NCBI GenBank assembly: GCA_009918425.1
Contig: RGEC01000034.1
Coordinates: 1 to 13,951 of the forward strand
Source: Bacteroidota bacterium
Lineage (GTDB): Bacteria; Bacteroidota; Bacteroidia; NS11-12g; UBA955
Direction: 5' to 3'
DNA: 13,951 bases
Positions 8,040-13,951 of this stretch are shown piece after piece. How positions within the stretch are numbered: position 1 is the stretch's first letter; every line of letters starts with the position of its first letter. The translations under genes and the position numbers were made by a program. The notes under the pieces are model-generated. The model ran no database searches. It worked only from the letters and a program-made list of their open reading frames with translations, and was not told the origin of the DNA.

Positions 8040-9047
8040 ATGAAAGCCATCATCCCGGTAGCCGGCATCGGCAGCAGGCTTAAACCCCACACCACCACAC
8101 AACCCAAGAGTTTAATACCAGTGGCCGGTAAGCCCATTTTGGGGCACATTATGGATACGCTTATTGAGGCGGGTATCTCTGATTTCGTATTTATTATCGG
8201 TCACCTGGGCGATAAAATTGAGCAATATATTTCCGAACATTATACAGGCGTAAATTCCTCGTTCGTTATTCAAACCTTGGGAAAAGGTACCGGACATGCC
8301 ATCTGGCTTGCGCGCAATGAGGTTCAGGATGATGAGCCCGTTTTGATTGTGCTGGGCGATACCATTTTTGAAACAGATTTGAGGTCGGTGCTTGCACAGC
8401 AGGTAAGCAGCCTTGGTGTTAAAAAGGTAGAAGATCCACGTCAATTTGGCGTGGCCGAGCTTAATGAGGAAGGAAGCATACGCAGGCTCGTGGAAAAACC
8501 GGCCATTCCCAAAAGCAACCTCGCGCTGGTGGGACTTTATTACATACGCGAAACGGCCCTGCTGAAAGAATGTCTGGAATACAATATCACAAATGATATC
8601 CGCACCCAGAATGAATTTCACCTTACCGATGCCCTGCAGTGTATGATGGAGAAAGGTGTGGCCCTGCGCACCTTCGCCGTGGAGAACTGGTTTGACTGCG
8701 GGAAAAAAGAAATTATCCTGCAAACCAACCGCAACCTCCTGCGCCGCGAGGGCCTGCCTGATGTACCCAAAGAACTTTTCAATTCCAATATCATCATTCC
8801 GCCGGTATATATTTCACCTTCGGCAAAAATTGTAAACAGCATAATAGGGCCTGATGTAAGTATTGGAGAACATGCCGATATTTCCCGTTCCGTTGTAAAG
8901 AACAGTATTATTGGTCAAAATGCCCAGATTCAAACCGCCATTCTTGAAAACTCACTTATAGGCTCAGATGCCAGTCTTACCGGAGCTGTACAAAGCATGA
9001 ATATCGGTGACGGTGCCGAAATGAACCTGGGTGGGGAAAACGCCTGA
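8040..9047 (+). CDS. Sugar-phosphate nucleotidyltransferase with C-terminal hexapeptide repeats
   Basis: A 335-residue enzyme of the NTP-transferase fold (RmlA/GlmU-N relatives) that joins a nucleoside triphosphate to a sugar 1-phosphate. The N-terminus has the signature PVAGIGSRLKPHT with K23 in QPKSLIPV, and the metal-binding Asp of LGDTIFE at residue 107. Further features are FGVAE, VEKPAIPKSNLALVGLYY and NWFDCGKKE. From about residue 245 the sequence has hexapeptide repeats (SAKIVNSIIGPDVSIG, NSIIGQNAQI, NSLIGSDASL), predicting a short left-handed beta-helix. I chose the ATG at 8040 rather than the in-frame GTG at 8028, because the protein then begins MKAIIPVAGIG and the GTG would overlap the promoter box. 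It lies 2 bases before murF-alr, suggesting a role in wall or surface glycan precursors. The sugar and nucleotide are unknown. Confidence 0.88.
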   Translation: MKAIIPVAGIGSRLKPHTTTQPKSLIPVAGKPILGHIMDTLIEAGISDFVFIIGHLGDKIEQYISEHYTGVNSSFVIQTLGKGTGHAIWLARNEVQDDEPVLIVLGDTIFETDLRSVLAQQVSSLGVKKVEDPRQFGVAELNEEGSIRRLVEKPAIPKSNLALVGLYYIRETALLKECLEYNITNDIRTQNEFHLTDALQCMMEKGVALRTFAVENWFDCGKKEIILQTNRNLLRREGLPDVPKELFNSNIIIPPVYISPSAKIVNSIIGPDVSIGEHADISRSVVKNSIIGQNAQIQTAILENSLIGSDASLTGAVQSMNIGDGAEMNLGGENA

Positions 9048-9049
9048 TC

Positions 9050-11512
9050 ATGCAGTATACCTGGCAGGAAATTACCGAAATAGTTAAAGGAAAGGTCTTT
9101 ACCGGTAATGGTGTTTGCCTGCTTACACAACCTGCATGGGATACCCGAAGAATAGGTGATCCGGCCAAAACTTTGTTTTTTGCTCTACCCGGTAGCCACC
9201 GTCAGGGATCTGAGTTTGTACATGCCGCGGCCAAAGCAGGTGTTCGCAATTTCGTGGTGCCCGACAGTTTTGATGTCTCTTCACTGGATGGCTGCAATGT
9301 GATTTGCGTACCGGATGTCCTGGCTGCTTTGCAAGACCTTGCGGCTTATCACCGAAGCCGATTTACCGGGCCTGTAATTGGCATTACCGGCAGCAACGGC
9401 AAAACCATCGTAAAAGAATGGCTGCATCAGTTGTTGGGTGAGGAGTTTTATGCATACCGCAGTCCACGCAGTTTCAATTCCCAGATTGGTGTTGCTGTTT
9501 CTTTGCTAGGCATTGAACCATGGCATAAAATGGCCATCATTGAAGCCGGTATTTCAAAGCCCGGTGAAATGAAGCGCCTTTGGCGGATGATAAAACCAAA
9601 TTTAACAGTGTGCACTCACCTGGGCAGCGCTCACGATGAAGGATTTGAAAACCGTGAACAGAAAGCCCTCGAAAAAGCTGAGTTGTTTAAAGACGCTGAC
9701 GTGGTAATATATCCGGGTGATTCGGATGAAGTTAAAAATGCAGTTCAGCATTGTAAGCGTTCCCAGCCCCTCACAAAATTTATTTCCTGGGGCAGAAACG
9801 AAGGCTGTGGCTATCGCATGCTGGATGAGGAGTATCTGAAAGGGTTCACCCGAATCAAATTTATACACCGAAGCACGGAACATTGTCTGGATATTCCTTT
9901 TTCAGACAAGGCCTCTGTAGAAAATGCCATGTCTTGCCTGTGCACACTGGCTGCACTGGAACGCTGGGATGCCTCACATGTAGAGCAATTCAGGCATTTG
10001 CATGCACTGGAAAACCGACTTGCTTTTACCGAAGGCAGAAATGGCAATTACCTGGTGAATGACAGCTACAGCAATGACCCTGACAGTCTGCAGGTTGCAC
10101 TGGATTTTATGGTTCGTCAACAACCCGACAAGCCGGCCTGCGTTATTCTCAGCGATATGGATCAGAGCGATGCGGACAAAGGACGTTTGTCAAGCCAAAT
10201 AGCCGATATTTTAAAACAAAAAGGGGTGTATCGCTTACTCCTAATAGGTGAGGTTTTGGCAGCCCACAAAGAAATATTCACAGGGTTCAATACTGAGTAT
10301 TTCATAGATACAGCTGCACTCATTAATTCCGGTAGGCTGGATAAAATTAGCGGTGAGGCAATACTCATCAAAGGTTCCAGGCGTTTTGGCTTTGAGAAAA
10401 TCCATACAGTGCTCAAGAAACAACTACACAAAACCCATTTGCAGATAGATCTGGAAGCATTGCGCCACAACTTTAGGTTTTTCAGAAATGCGGTTTCGCC
10501 CAAAACCCTCATCATGGCTATGGTCAAGGCATTTGGTTACGGAAGCGGTAGTTTTGAGGTGGCCCGCACCCTGCAGTTTATGGGAGTGGATTACCTGGCT
10601 GTAGCTTTTGCCGACGAAGGTGTAGCACTGCGCGAAGCTGGTATTCAAACCCCGATAATGGTGATGAACACAGGCGCAGAAGACATGGCGAGCCGAATGC
10701 AATACAATTTGGAACCCGTGGTATTTGATGAAGCAGGTTTATTATCAATGGCCCAAATAGCAGAAGGCAAGGAAATTGCTGTTCACCTGGAATTGGATAC
10801 CGGCATGCATCGCCTGGGTTTTTTGCCGGGCGTACTGAAAGATGTTGCAAAATCCATTCCTGCTAATGTTCGTGTGGCTTCTTTATTCACACACCTGGCA
10901 GCCTCAGAAGATCCGGAACAGGATACTTTTACGCTTTCACAAATATCTCAGTTTTCGAAAGCAGCCGATGCATTTGAAGCAGTACTAGGCTATGCACCCC
11001 TGCGTCATGCGCTCAATACCGGCGGCATCCTGCGTTTCGCAGAGCATGGTATGGATATGGTGCGGCTCGGTGTGGGTTTGTATGGTGTGGATCCTAGGGC
11101 TACCCAAATGGCCGATTTGAAGCCCGTTACCACCTTATTCAGCAGTATTTCGCAGTTGCATACCCTGCAACCCGGTGAGGGCGTGGGTTACGGACGTCGC
11201 TCGGTTGCCGATACAACAAGGGTAATTGCTACCCTGCCTGTTGGATATGCCGATGGATTAAGACGCAGTCTGGGTAACGGCAACTGGCATGTTTTGGTAA
11301 AAGGCCGTAAAGCGCCAATCGTAGGAAGCGTGTGTATGGATATGTGTATGGTAGATGTTACCGGGATTGATTGCCATGAGGGCGACGAAGTGGTTATTTT
11401 TGGAGCAGATAACACAGTGGCTGAAATGGCAGTTTGTGCCAGTACCATTCCCTACGAAATTCTTACCGGCATTTCATCCCGTGTTCCGAGGGAATATGTG
11501 GGTGAGGGTTAA
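9050..11512 (+). CDS. murF-alr: Bifunctional MurF ligase / alanine racemase
   Basis: A fusion of two peptidoglycan precursor enzymes, 820 residues, known from Bacteroidota. The N-terminal half (to about residue 455) is UDP-MurNAc-tripeptide:D-Ala-D-Ala ligase, with the ATP P-loop GITGSNGKT at 111-119, followed by SFNSQIGV and a Mur C-terminal region (NDSYSNDPDSL, ILSDMDQ, ILIKGSRRFGFE). The C-terminal half is a PLP alanine racemase beginning near LQIDLEALRHN, with the PLP lysine K493 in MVKAFGYGSG and the catalytic tyrosine Y714 in VGYGRRS, then LPVGYADG and GSVCMDMCMVDV. One polypeptide thus makes D-alanine and adds the D-Ala-D-Ala dipeptide to the wall precursor (the Ddl step in between is elsewhere). 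It starts 2 bases after the nucleotidyltransferase stop and ends before a terminator. Confidence 0.96.
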   Translation: MQYTWQEITEIVKGKVFTGNGVCLLTQPAWDTRRIGDPAKTLFFALPGSHRQGSEFVHAAAKAGVRNFVVPDSFDVSSLDGCNVICVPDVLAALQDLAAYHRSRFTGPVIGITGSNGKTIVKEWLHQLLGEEFYAYRSPRSFNSQIGVAVSLLGIEPWHKMAIIEAGISKPGEMKRLWRMIKPNLTVCTHLGSAHDEGFENREQKALEKAELFKDADVVIYPGDSDEVKNAVQHCKRSQPLTKFISWGRNEGCGYRMLDEEYLKGFTRIKFIHRSTEHCLDIPFSDKASVENAMSCLCTLAALERWDASHVEQFRHLHALENRLAFTEGRNGNYLVNDSYSNDPDSLQVALDFMVRQQPDKPACVILSDMDQSDADKGRLSSQIADILKQKGVYRLLLIGEVLAAHKEIFTGFNTEYFIDTAALINSGRLDKISGEAILIKGSRRFGFEKIHTVLKKQLHKTHLQIDLEALRHNFRFFRNAVSPKTLIMAMVKAFGYGSGSFEVARTLQFMGVDYLAVAFADEGVALREAGIQTPIMVMNTGAEDMASRMQYNLEPVVFDEAGLLSMAQIAEGKEIAVHLELDTGMHRLGFLPGVLKDVAKSIPANVRVASLFTHLAASEDPEQDTFTLSQISQFSKAADAFEAVLGYAPLRHALNTGGILRFAEHGMDMVRLGVGLYGVDPRATQMADLKPVTTLFSSISQLHTLQPGEGVGYGRRSVADTTRVIATLPVGYADGLRRSLGNGNWHVLVKGRKAPIVGSVCMDMCMVDVTGIDCHEGDEVVIFGADNTVAEMAVCASTIPYEILTGISSRVPREYVGEG

Positions 11513-11579
11513 GAGCAATTAATATTTTTTGTTTCAGAGAAACTATAGTAAAAGTCTTTTAAGCAGTATATTATAACAC

Positions 11580-11610
11580 AAAAAAGCCCCGCTCACCGCG
11601 AGGCCTTTTT
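11580..11610. terminator. Bidirectional intrinsic terminator between convergent genes
   Basis: GCCCCGC and GCGAGGC form a 7-base stem with one C-A mismatch around a 5-base loop, flanked by an A6 tract on the left and a T5 tract on the right. Because both sides have the needed tract, it can end transcription of murF-alr (+) and of the DUF3108 gene (-). The remaining gap (11513-11579) is AT-rich and shows nothing recognisable. Confidence 0.8.
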
Positions 11611-11634
11611 GAACACTATGGAACACAAAAACAC

Positions 11635-12450
11635 TTATTTCTTTACCAGGGCAGTGAATGAATTTTTCAATCCCTCATATCCTGTTATATCTACTTTTAC
11701 CGAGCCTACCTGGATGGCGGATTGAACGCGTATCGGAATGTGATTGGCATCATCGCTTATCCATACGGTCATGTCGTTGCTGCTTTTAAATACGCGATCC
11801 ACCACCAGTTTGGGTCTGAGTTTAATGCATTTTACTTTTCCAAGATCAGTGCTGATTGTTTCCTTGCCCAAATAAGTAAAACTTAGATTATAAATTTTAT
11901 TGTCCAGATATAAGTCAAGGGGGAAAACCTGGTTGATTTTTGCATTTTCAAAATTCAGGTTGCGCGCATAATAGAGTGAAGATGCAATGTCCTGGGTGTA
12001 AATAGGCATAGTAAGTTCGCCGTCGGTATTGCGCAGTTTCTTTTTTTCATGCATGTATATAGCTAAATCTTCATCAAAATATTTGTTCTCTCTTACCGTT
12101 TTTGCATAACGTATAGGAGCCAGCGCATCAGCATCAATCCAGCTTTGGAATTTATCCCTAACCTTATACGCCCAGTCAAAACTTTTCAGGGTTTCACCTT
12201 CGCAGCGCACGGCCAGGGCATTACGACCACCAATGGTGGTAGCCTGATCAACCGCCATGGTTATTGTAGCGGCATTGATAATTCCATAATGGGCGCGAAA
12301 TTTCAATTTTTCACCTACCTTAAATGCATTATTGGTAATTTTCCTGTATTGAAATGGATCTGCACTTTGGTTTTGTGTTTGGGTGCTGAAGGACTGTACC
12401 ATAAGGGCTAATCCTGCTGCAATAGTGGCGATGATAAAACTGCGTTTCAT
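11635..12450 (-). CDS. DUF3108 family exported protein
   Basis: A 271-residue protein with an N-terminal signal peptide (residues 1 to about 22, hydrophobic stretch FIIATIAAGLALMVQSF). The mature part shows the DUF3108 pattern: FKVGEKLKFRAHYGIINAATITMAV, then a DKFQSWID strand, RYAKTVRENKYFDEDL, FPLDLYLDNKIYNLSFTYLGKE, and LRPKLVVDRVFKSSNDMTVWISDDANHIPIRVQ. Members are predicted periplasmic or lipid-associated beta-rich proteins of unknown function. It stands alone, convergent with murF-alr and divergent from the selD-derived gene; the region upstream of its start is AT-rich with no clear TAnnTTTG box. Family assignment is confident, role unknown. Confidence 0.9.
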   Translation of the reverse strand: MKRSFIIATIAAGLALMVQSFSTQTQNQSADPFQYRKITNNAFKVGEKLKFRAHYGIINAATITMAVDQATTIGGRNALAVRCEGETLKSFDWAYKVRDKFQSWIDADALAPIRYAKTVRENKYFDEDLAIYMHEKKKLRNTDGELTMPIYTQDIASSLYYARNLNFENAKINQVFPLDLYLDNKIYNLSFTYLGKETISTDLGKVKCIKLRPKLVVDRVFKSSNDMTVWISDDANHIPIRVQSAIQVGSVKVDITGYEGLKNSFTALVKK

Positions 12451-12515
12451 AATTTGTGTTTTTAGGTGGTGTTATTTACATATACACACATAGCATACCA
12501 AACCCCCAAGACAAT

Positions 12516-12542
12516 TTGAAAATTATTTTCATAGTACATTTG
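12516..12542 (+). promoter_or_regulatory. Predicted selD promoter (TTG, 16-base spacer, TACATTTG)
   Basis: TACATTTG at 12535-12542 matches TAnnTTTG perfectly, with a TTG at 12516-12518, a base closer than the usual 17-23 base spacing. Only 4 bases lie between the box and the ATG at 12547, so transcription would begin at or next to the start codon, giving a leaderless message. It belongs to the selD part and so now drives the chimeric gene. Confidence 0.6.
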
Positions 12543-12546
12543 TGTA

Positions 12547-12783
12547 ATGACAATTCCCGATTTGTTAGCCTATAGCAAAGGCAGCGGCTGTGGATGCAAA
12601 ATGCCTCCCGAAACTTTGAAATCTATGCTTGCCGGCCTTTTGCACAATAATGACATGGAAAACATTGTGGTCGGAAATGACTTGTCAGACGACTGTTCTG
12701 TCTATGATCTGGGCAATGGTCAATACCTGCTGCAAACGGTGGATTTTTTTACTCCCATGGTGAATGATGCCTTTGTTTTTGGC
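12547..12783 (+). pseudogene. selD: Truncated selD (selenide, water dikinase), N-terminal 79 codons
   Basis: SelD makes selenophosphate from selenide and ATP for selenocysteine and selenouridine. The fragment has YSKGSGCGCK with C15, C17 and K18, equivalent to E. coli C17, C19 and K20, so it is the cysteine, not the selenocysteine, form. It continues with VGNDLSDDCSVYDLGNG and TVDFFTPMVNDAFVFG, aligning with E. coli almost residue for residue. The match stops at Phe-Gly; a full enzyme has about 345 residues, so roughly 270 are missing and this piece cannot be active alone. The start ATG, with a perfect promoter box 4 bases upstream, looks native. Confidence 0.88.
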
Positions 12784-13185
12784 GATGGCGCAATAGCGCT
12801 GCCGTATGATTCTATTTATGCGGCAATTCGTAATGACCAGGTTATCTGCATCAACGGCTTTATTCTTGTTGAGCCTGAAAAGGAACGTATTGTTACCGAT
12901 TTGTTTGTGCCGGACAACGCACAGGACTTAAGCAAGCAGATAGGGACGGTGGTATATGCAGGTACTCCAAACAGAGGATATAAGATAGACGTATTAGTGA
13001 ACGGATACACATCGCCCGATGATCCCGTTAGCGTAGGGGATAGAGTGATGTTTAACTGGAATGACGCTATACCTGTTCAGCCCAACGCAGAGCTGCGAGG
13101 GGAAATCAAACGGGGGATGCTATATCGTATGCAGCACAAGGACGTTCATGCAGTTGTTGACAAGGACTCTAACATTATAGCATGA
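12547..13185 (+). CDS. Chimeric reading frame: SelD N-terminus joined in frame to a GroES-like domain
   Basis: A 212-residue open frame made of two unrelated parts. Residues 1-79 are the start of selenophosphate synthetase. Residues from about 99 to 212 resemble a GroES/Cpn10 co-chaperonin: NGFILVEPEKERI and LFVPDNAQ near the start, IGTVVYAGTP, then PVSVGDRVMFNWNDA, LYRMQHKDVHAVVDKD at the end, matching in order the GroES strands (VVVKP, ILPD, G-VVAVG, VGDKVLF, ILAV). Such co-chaperonins occur in phages and work with host GroEL. Residues 80-98 (including ALPYDSIYAAIR) fit neither family clearly. No ATG, GTG or TTG occurs in frame between the junction and the GroES core, so that part probably lost its own start. 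The stop overlaps the next ATG (ATGA). It could be a real fusion, a phage insertion or an assembly error. Confidence 0.7.
   Translation: MTIPDLLAYSKGSGCGCKMPPETLKSMLAGLLHNNDMENIVVGNDLSDDCSVYDLGNGQYLLQTVDFFTPMVNDAFVFGDGAIALPYDSIYAAIRNDQVICINGFILVEPEKERIVTDLFVPDNAQDLSKQIGTVVYAGTPNRGYKIDVLVNGYTSPDDPVSVGDRVMFNWNDAIPVQPNAELRGEIKRGMLYRMQHKDVHAVVDKDSNIIA
12781..12803. other. Junction of selD and GroES-like sequence, with a small dyad
   Basis: The SelD match ends at codon GGC (12781-12783). Just past it lies a short inverted repeat, GCGC at 12788-12791 and GCGC at 12796-12799 around AATA, with GGC (12781-12783) and GCC (12801-12803) as outer arms. The exact breakpoint could be anywhere from about 12780 to 12840, since the phage-side N-terminus is unknown. 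Confidence 0.5.
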
Positions 13186-13832
13186 GTAAAAAAGCATTGT
13201 TGTTAAACGACAAAGATTTTGATACCCTTACATACAATGTGATGCGGTACAAAAACGATGTGAACATTCTCAATCATTTCCCTACACTCCAAGCCATACA
13301 ATCATTCAGGGAATACGCCGGAGATCGCAACAAGGTCATAAAATATATAGTGCTATGTTACGACAAGGGTAGTCCGATAATGACCCGTTATATGCAAGAC
13401 AGTAAAAACAGAAAGGTTCTGTCGGCTCAGTATGCAGGGTTCAACACAAACAAAGAAGGGCTGTTTGACGATGAGGTGGACTTGATGATGAAGTGCATGA
13501 ACAAGGAAACCAACACGATGATTATTGATTTTATACGGACATTCAATGATCCGACATACAGCTTGCTTATGACTGGTCTTGAAAGTTATTATCAAAAGCT
13601 AGAGCAGATCATAAGTGCTGAGTTTGGTGGCAAGAGGGATATATTTCAGATTGAAGAAACCAAAGGTAAACTATTCAAGCAGGCTCAGGAGATGAGCCAT
13701 ACATTACAAGAGGCAGCACATAAGATCCTGACGGATGAAAATCCGTATCTACAGCGTGATTTATATTGCATCATAGACAGTGAGCAAAAGAACAGGTTAA
13801 ACATTACCCCTGAAAGGATGCTTGGATTATGA
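13182..13832 (+). CDS. Unrecognised protein, probably phage-derived
   Basis: A 216-residue soluble protein; I do not recognise a family. It has no signal peptide or transmembrane stretch. The central part has charged and aromatic helices (FREYAGDRNKVIKYIVLCYDKGSP, MKCMNKETNTMIIDFIRTFND), and residues about 140-195 look like a long, possibly coiled-coil helix (YYQKLEQIIS, then KGKLFKQAQEMSHTLQEAAHKIL). It ends RMLGL. It starts at an ATGA overlap with the GroES-like frame and ends at another with the next gene, so the three are translationally coupled. Position next to a phage-type co-chaperonin and a tight operon suggest a virion-assembly or packaging accessory, but that is context only. Confidence 0.75.
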   Translation: MSKKALLLNDKDFDTLTYNVMRYKNDVNILNHFPTLQAIQSFREYAGDRNKVIKYIVLCYDKGSPIMTRYMQDSKNRKVLSAQYAGFNTNKEGLFDDEVDLMMKCMNKETNTMIIDFIRTFNDPTYSLLMTGLESYYQKLEQIISAEFGGKRDIFQIEETKGKLFKQAQEMSHTLQEAAHKILTDENPYLQRDLYCIIDSEQKNRLNITPERMLGL

Positions 13833-13951
13833 TATATAAGTATGAGAAGGCGGACACCGAGATAGTATTTAACAACGATGATCCCGACTTAACGCCCATT
13901 GTTTACCGGCTACCTAAGCAACCATCTGATAGTAAGATAGCCGGATACGGA
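13829..13951 (+). CDS. 5' end of an unidentified gene, possibly a phage large terminase
   Basis: The ATG overlaps the preceding stop (ATGA) and the frame stays open for 41 codons to the end of the window. The fragment starts MIYKYEKADTEIVFNN and continues with DDPDLTPIVYRLPKQP and KIAGYG. A short basic, proline-containing N-terminus ending in a glycine-tyrosine-glycine reminds me of the start of some Bacteroidota phage terminase large subunits, but this is recollection, not a demonstrated match. No catalytic motif is in the visible part. Confidence 0.5.
   Translation, partial: MIYKYEKADTEIVFNNDDPDLTPIVYRLPKQPSDSKIAGYG

Noticed and set aside
8112..8723. Open frame of 203 codons on the minus strand
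   Set aside because: It lies wholly antisense to the nucleotidyltransferase, whose motifs and hexapeptide repeats are unambiguous; the antisense protein has no recognisable domain or promoter.
10162..10527. Open frame of 121 codons on the minus strand within murF-alr
   Set aside because: It is the shadow of the MurF-Alr linker, with no domain and no start context, so not a gene.
12451..12546. Operator or riboswitch in the divergent gap between DUF3108 and selD
   Set aside because: The 96 bases are AT-rich, with only the selD promoter-like elements; no dyad or conserved riboswitch fold was visible.
12585..12600. Possible selenocysteine codon in selD active site
   Set aside because: Many SelD proteins use Sec here, but the codons are TGT GGA TGC AAA (Cys-Gly-Cys-Lys); there is no TGA in the fragment.

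Overview
The window reads as chromosomal DNA from a member of the Bacteroidota, most likely an environmental lineage. The evidence is the gene content: an outer-membrane protein with a carboxypeptidase-regulatory-like and a DUF5686 domain, an OstA-like protein, a fused MurF-alanine racemase, a secreted nuclease/phosphatase ending in what looks like a type IX secretion tail, and DUF3108. Several starts are also preceded by the Bacteroidota -7 element TAnnTTTG or a close variant rather than by a Shine-Dalgarno sequence.

Layout. Positions 1-2557 (+) hold a tightly packed run: the 3' end of an Omp85/BamA-type barrel gene, nadK, and a secreted endonuclease/exonuclease/phosphatase-fold protein. Positions 2575-6685 (-) hold ostA-like followed by the DUF5686 gene, both for the outer envelope. 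From 6716 (+) come tilS, a sugar-phosphate nucleotidyltransferase and the murF-alr fusion, ending at a hairpin flanked by A and T tracts (about 11580-11610). That hairpin probably also ends the convergent DUF3108 gene (11635-12450, -). The host genes therefore centre on envelope construction (outer-membrane assembly, LPS transport, peptidoglycan precursors), with NAD kinase and tRNA-Ile lysidine synthase as housekeeping passengers.

The last 1.4 kb is different. The gene at 12547 starts as a clear selenophosphate synthetase (selD) with its own promoter-like box. After 79 codons, at an Phe-Gly that lies in the conserved SelD core, it runs in frame into a GroES-like (Cpn10) domain. It is followed through two ATGA overlaps by an unrecognised 216-residue gene and the start of a third gene, in a compact phage-like arrangement. 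Neither parent gene is complete: selD lacks about three quarters of its length, and the GroES-like part has no ATG, GTG or TTG of its own after the junction. This is either a phage or prophage joined into selD, a real fusion, or a chimeric assembly, and it is the main point of interest. No rRNA, tRNA, CRISPR array or insertion sequence was seen.
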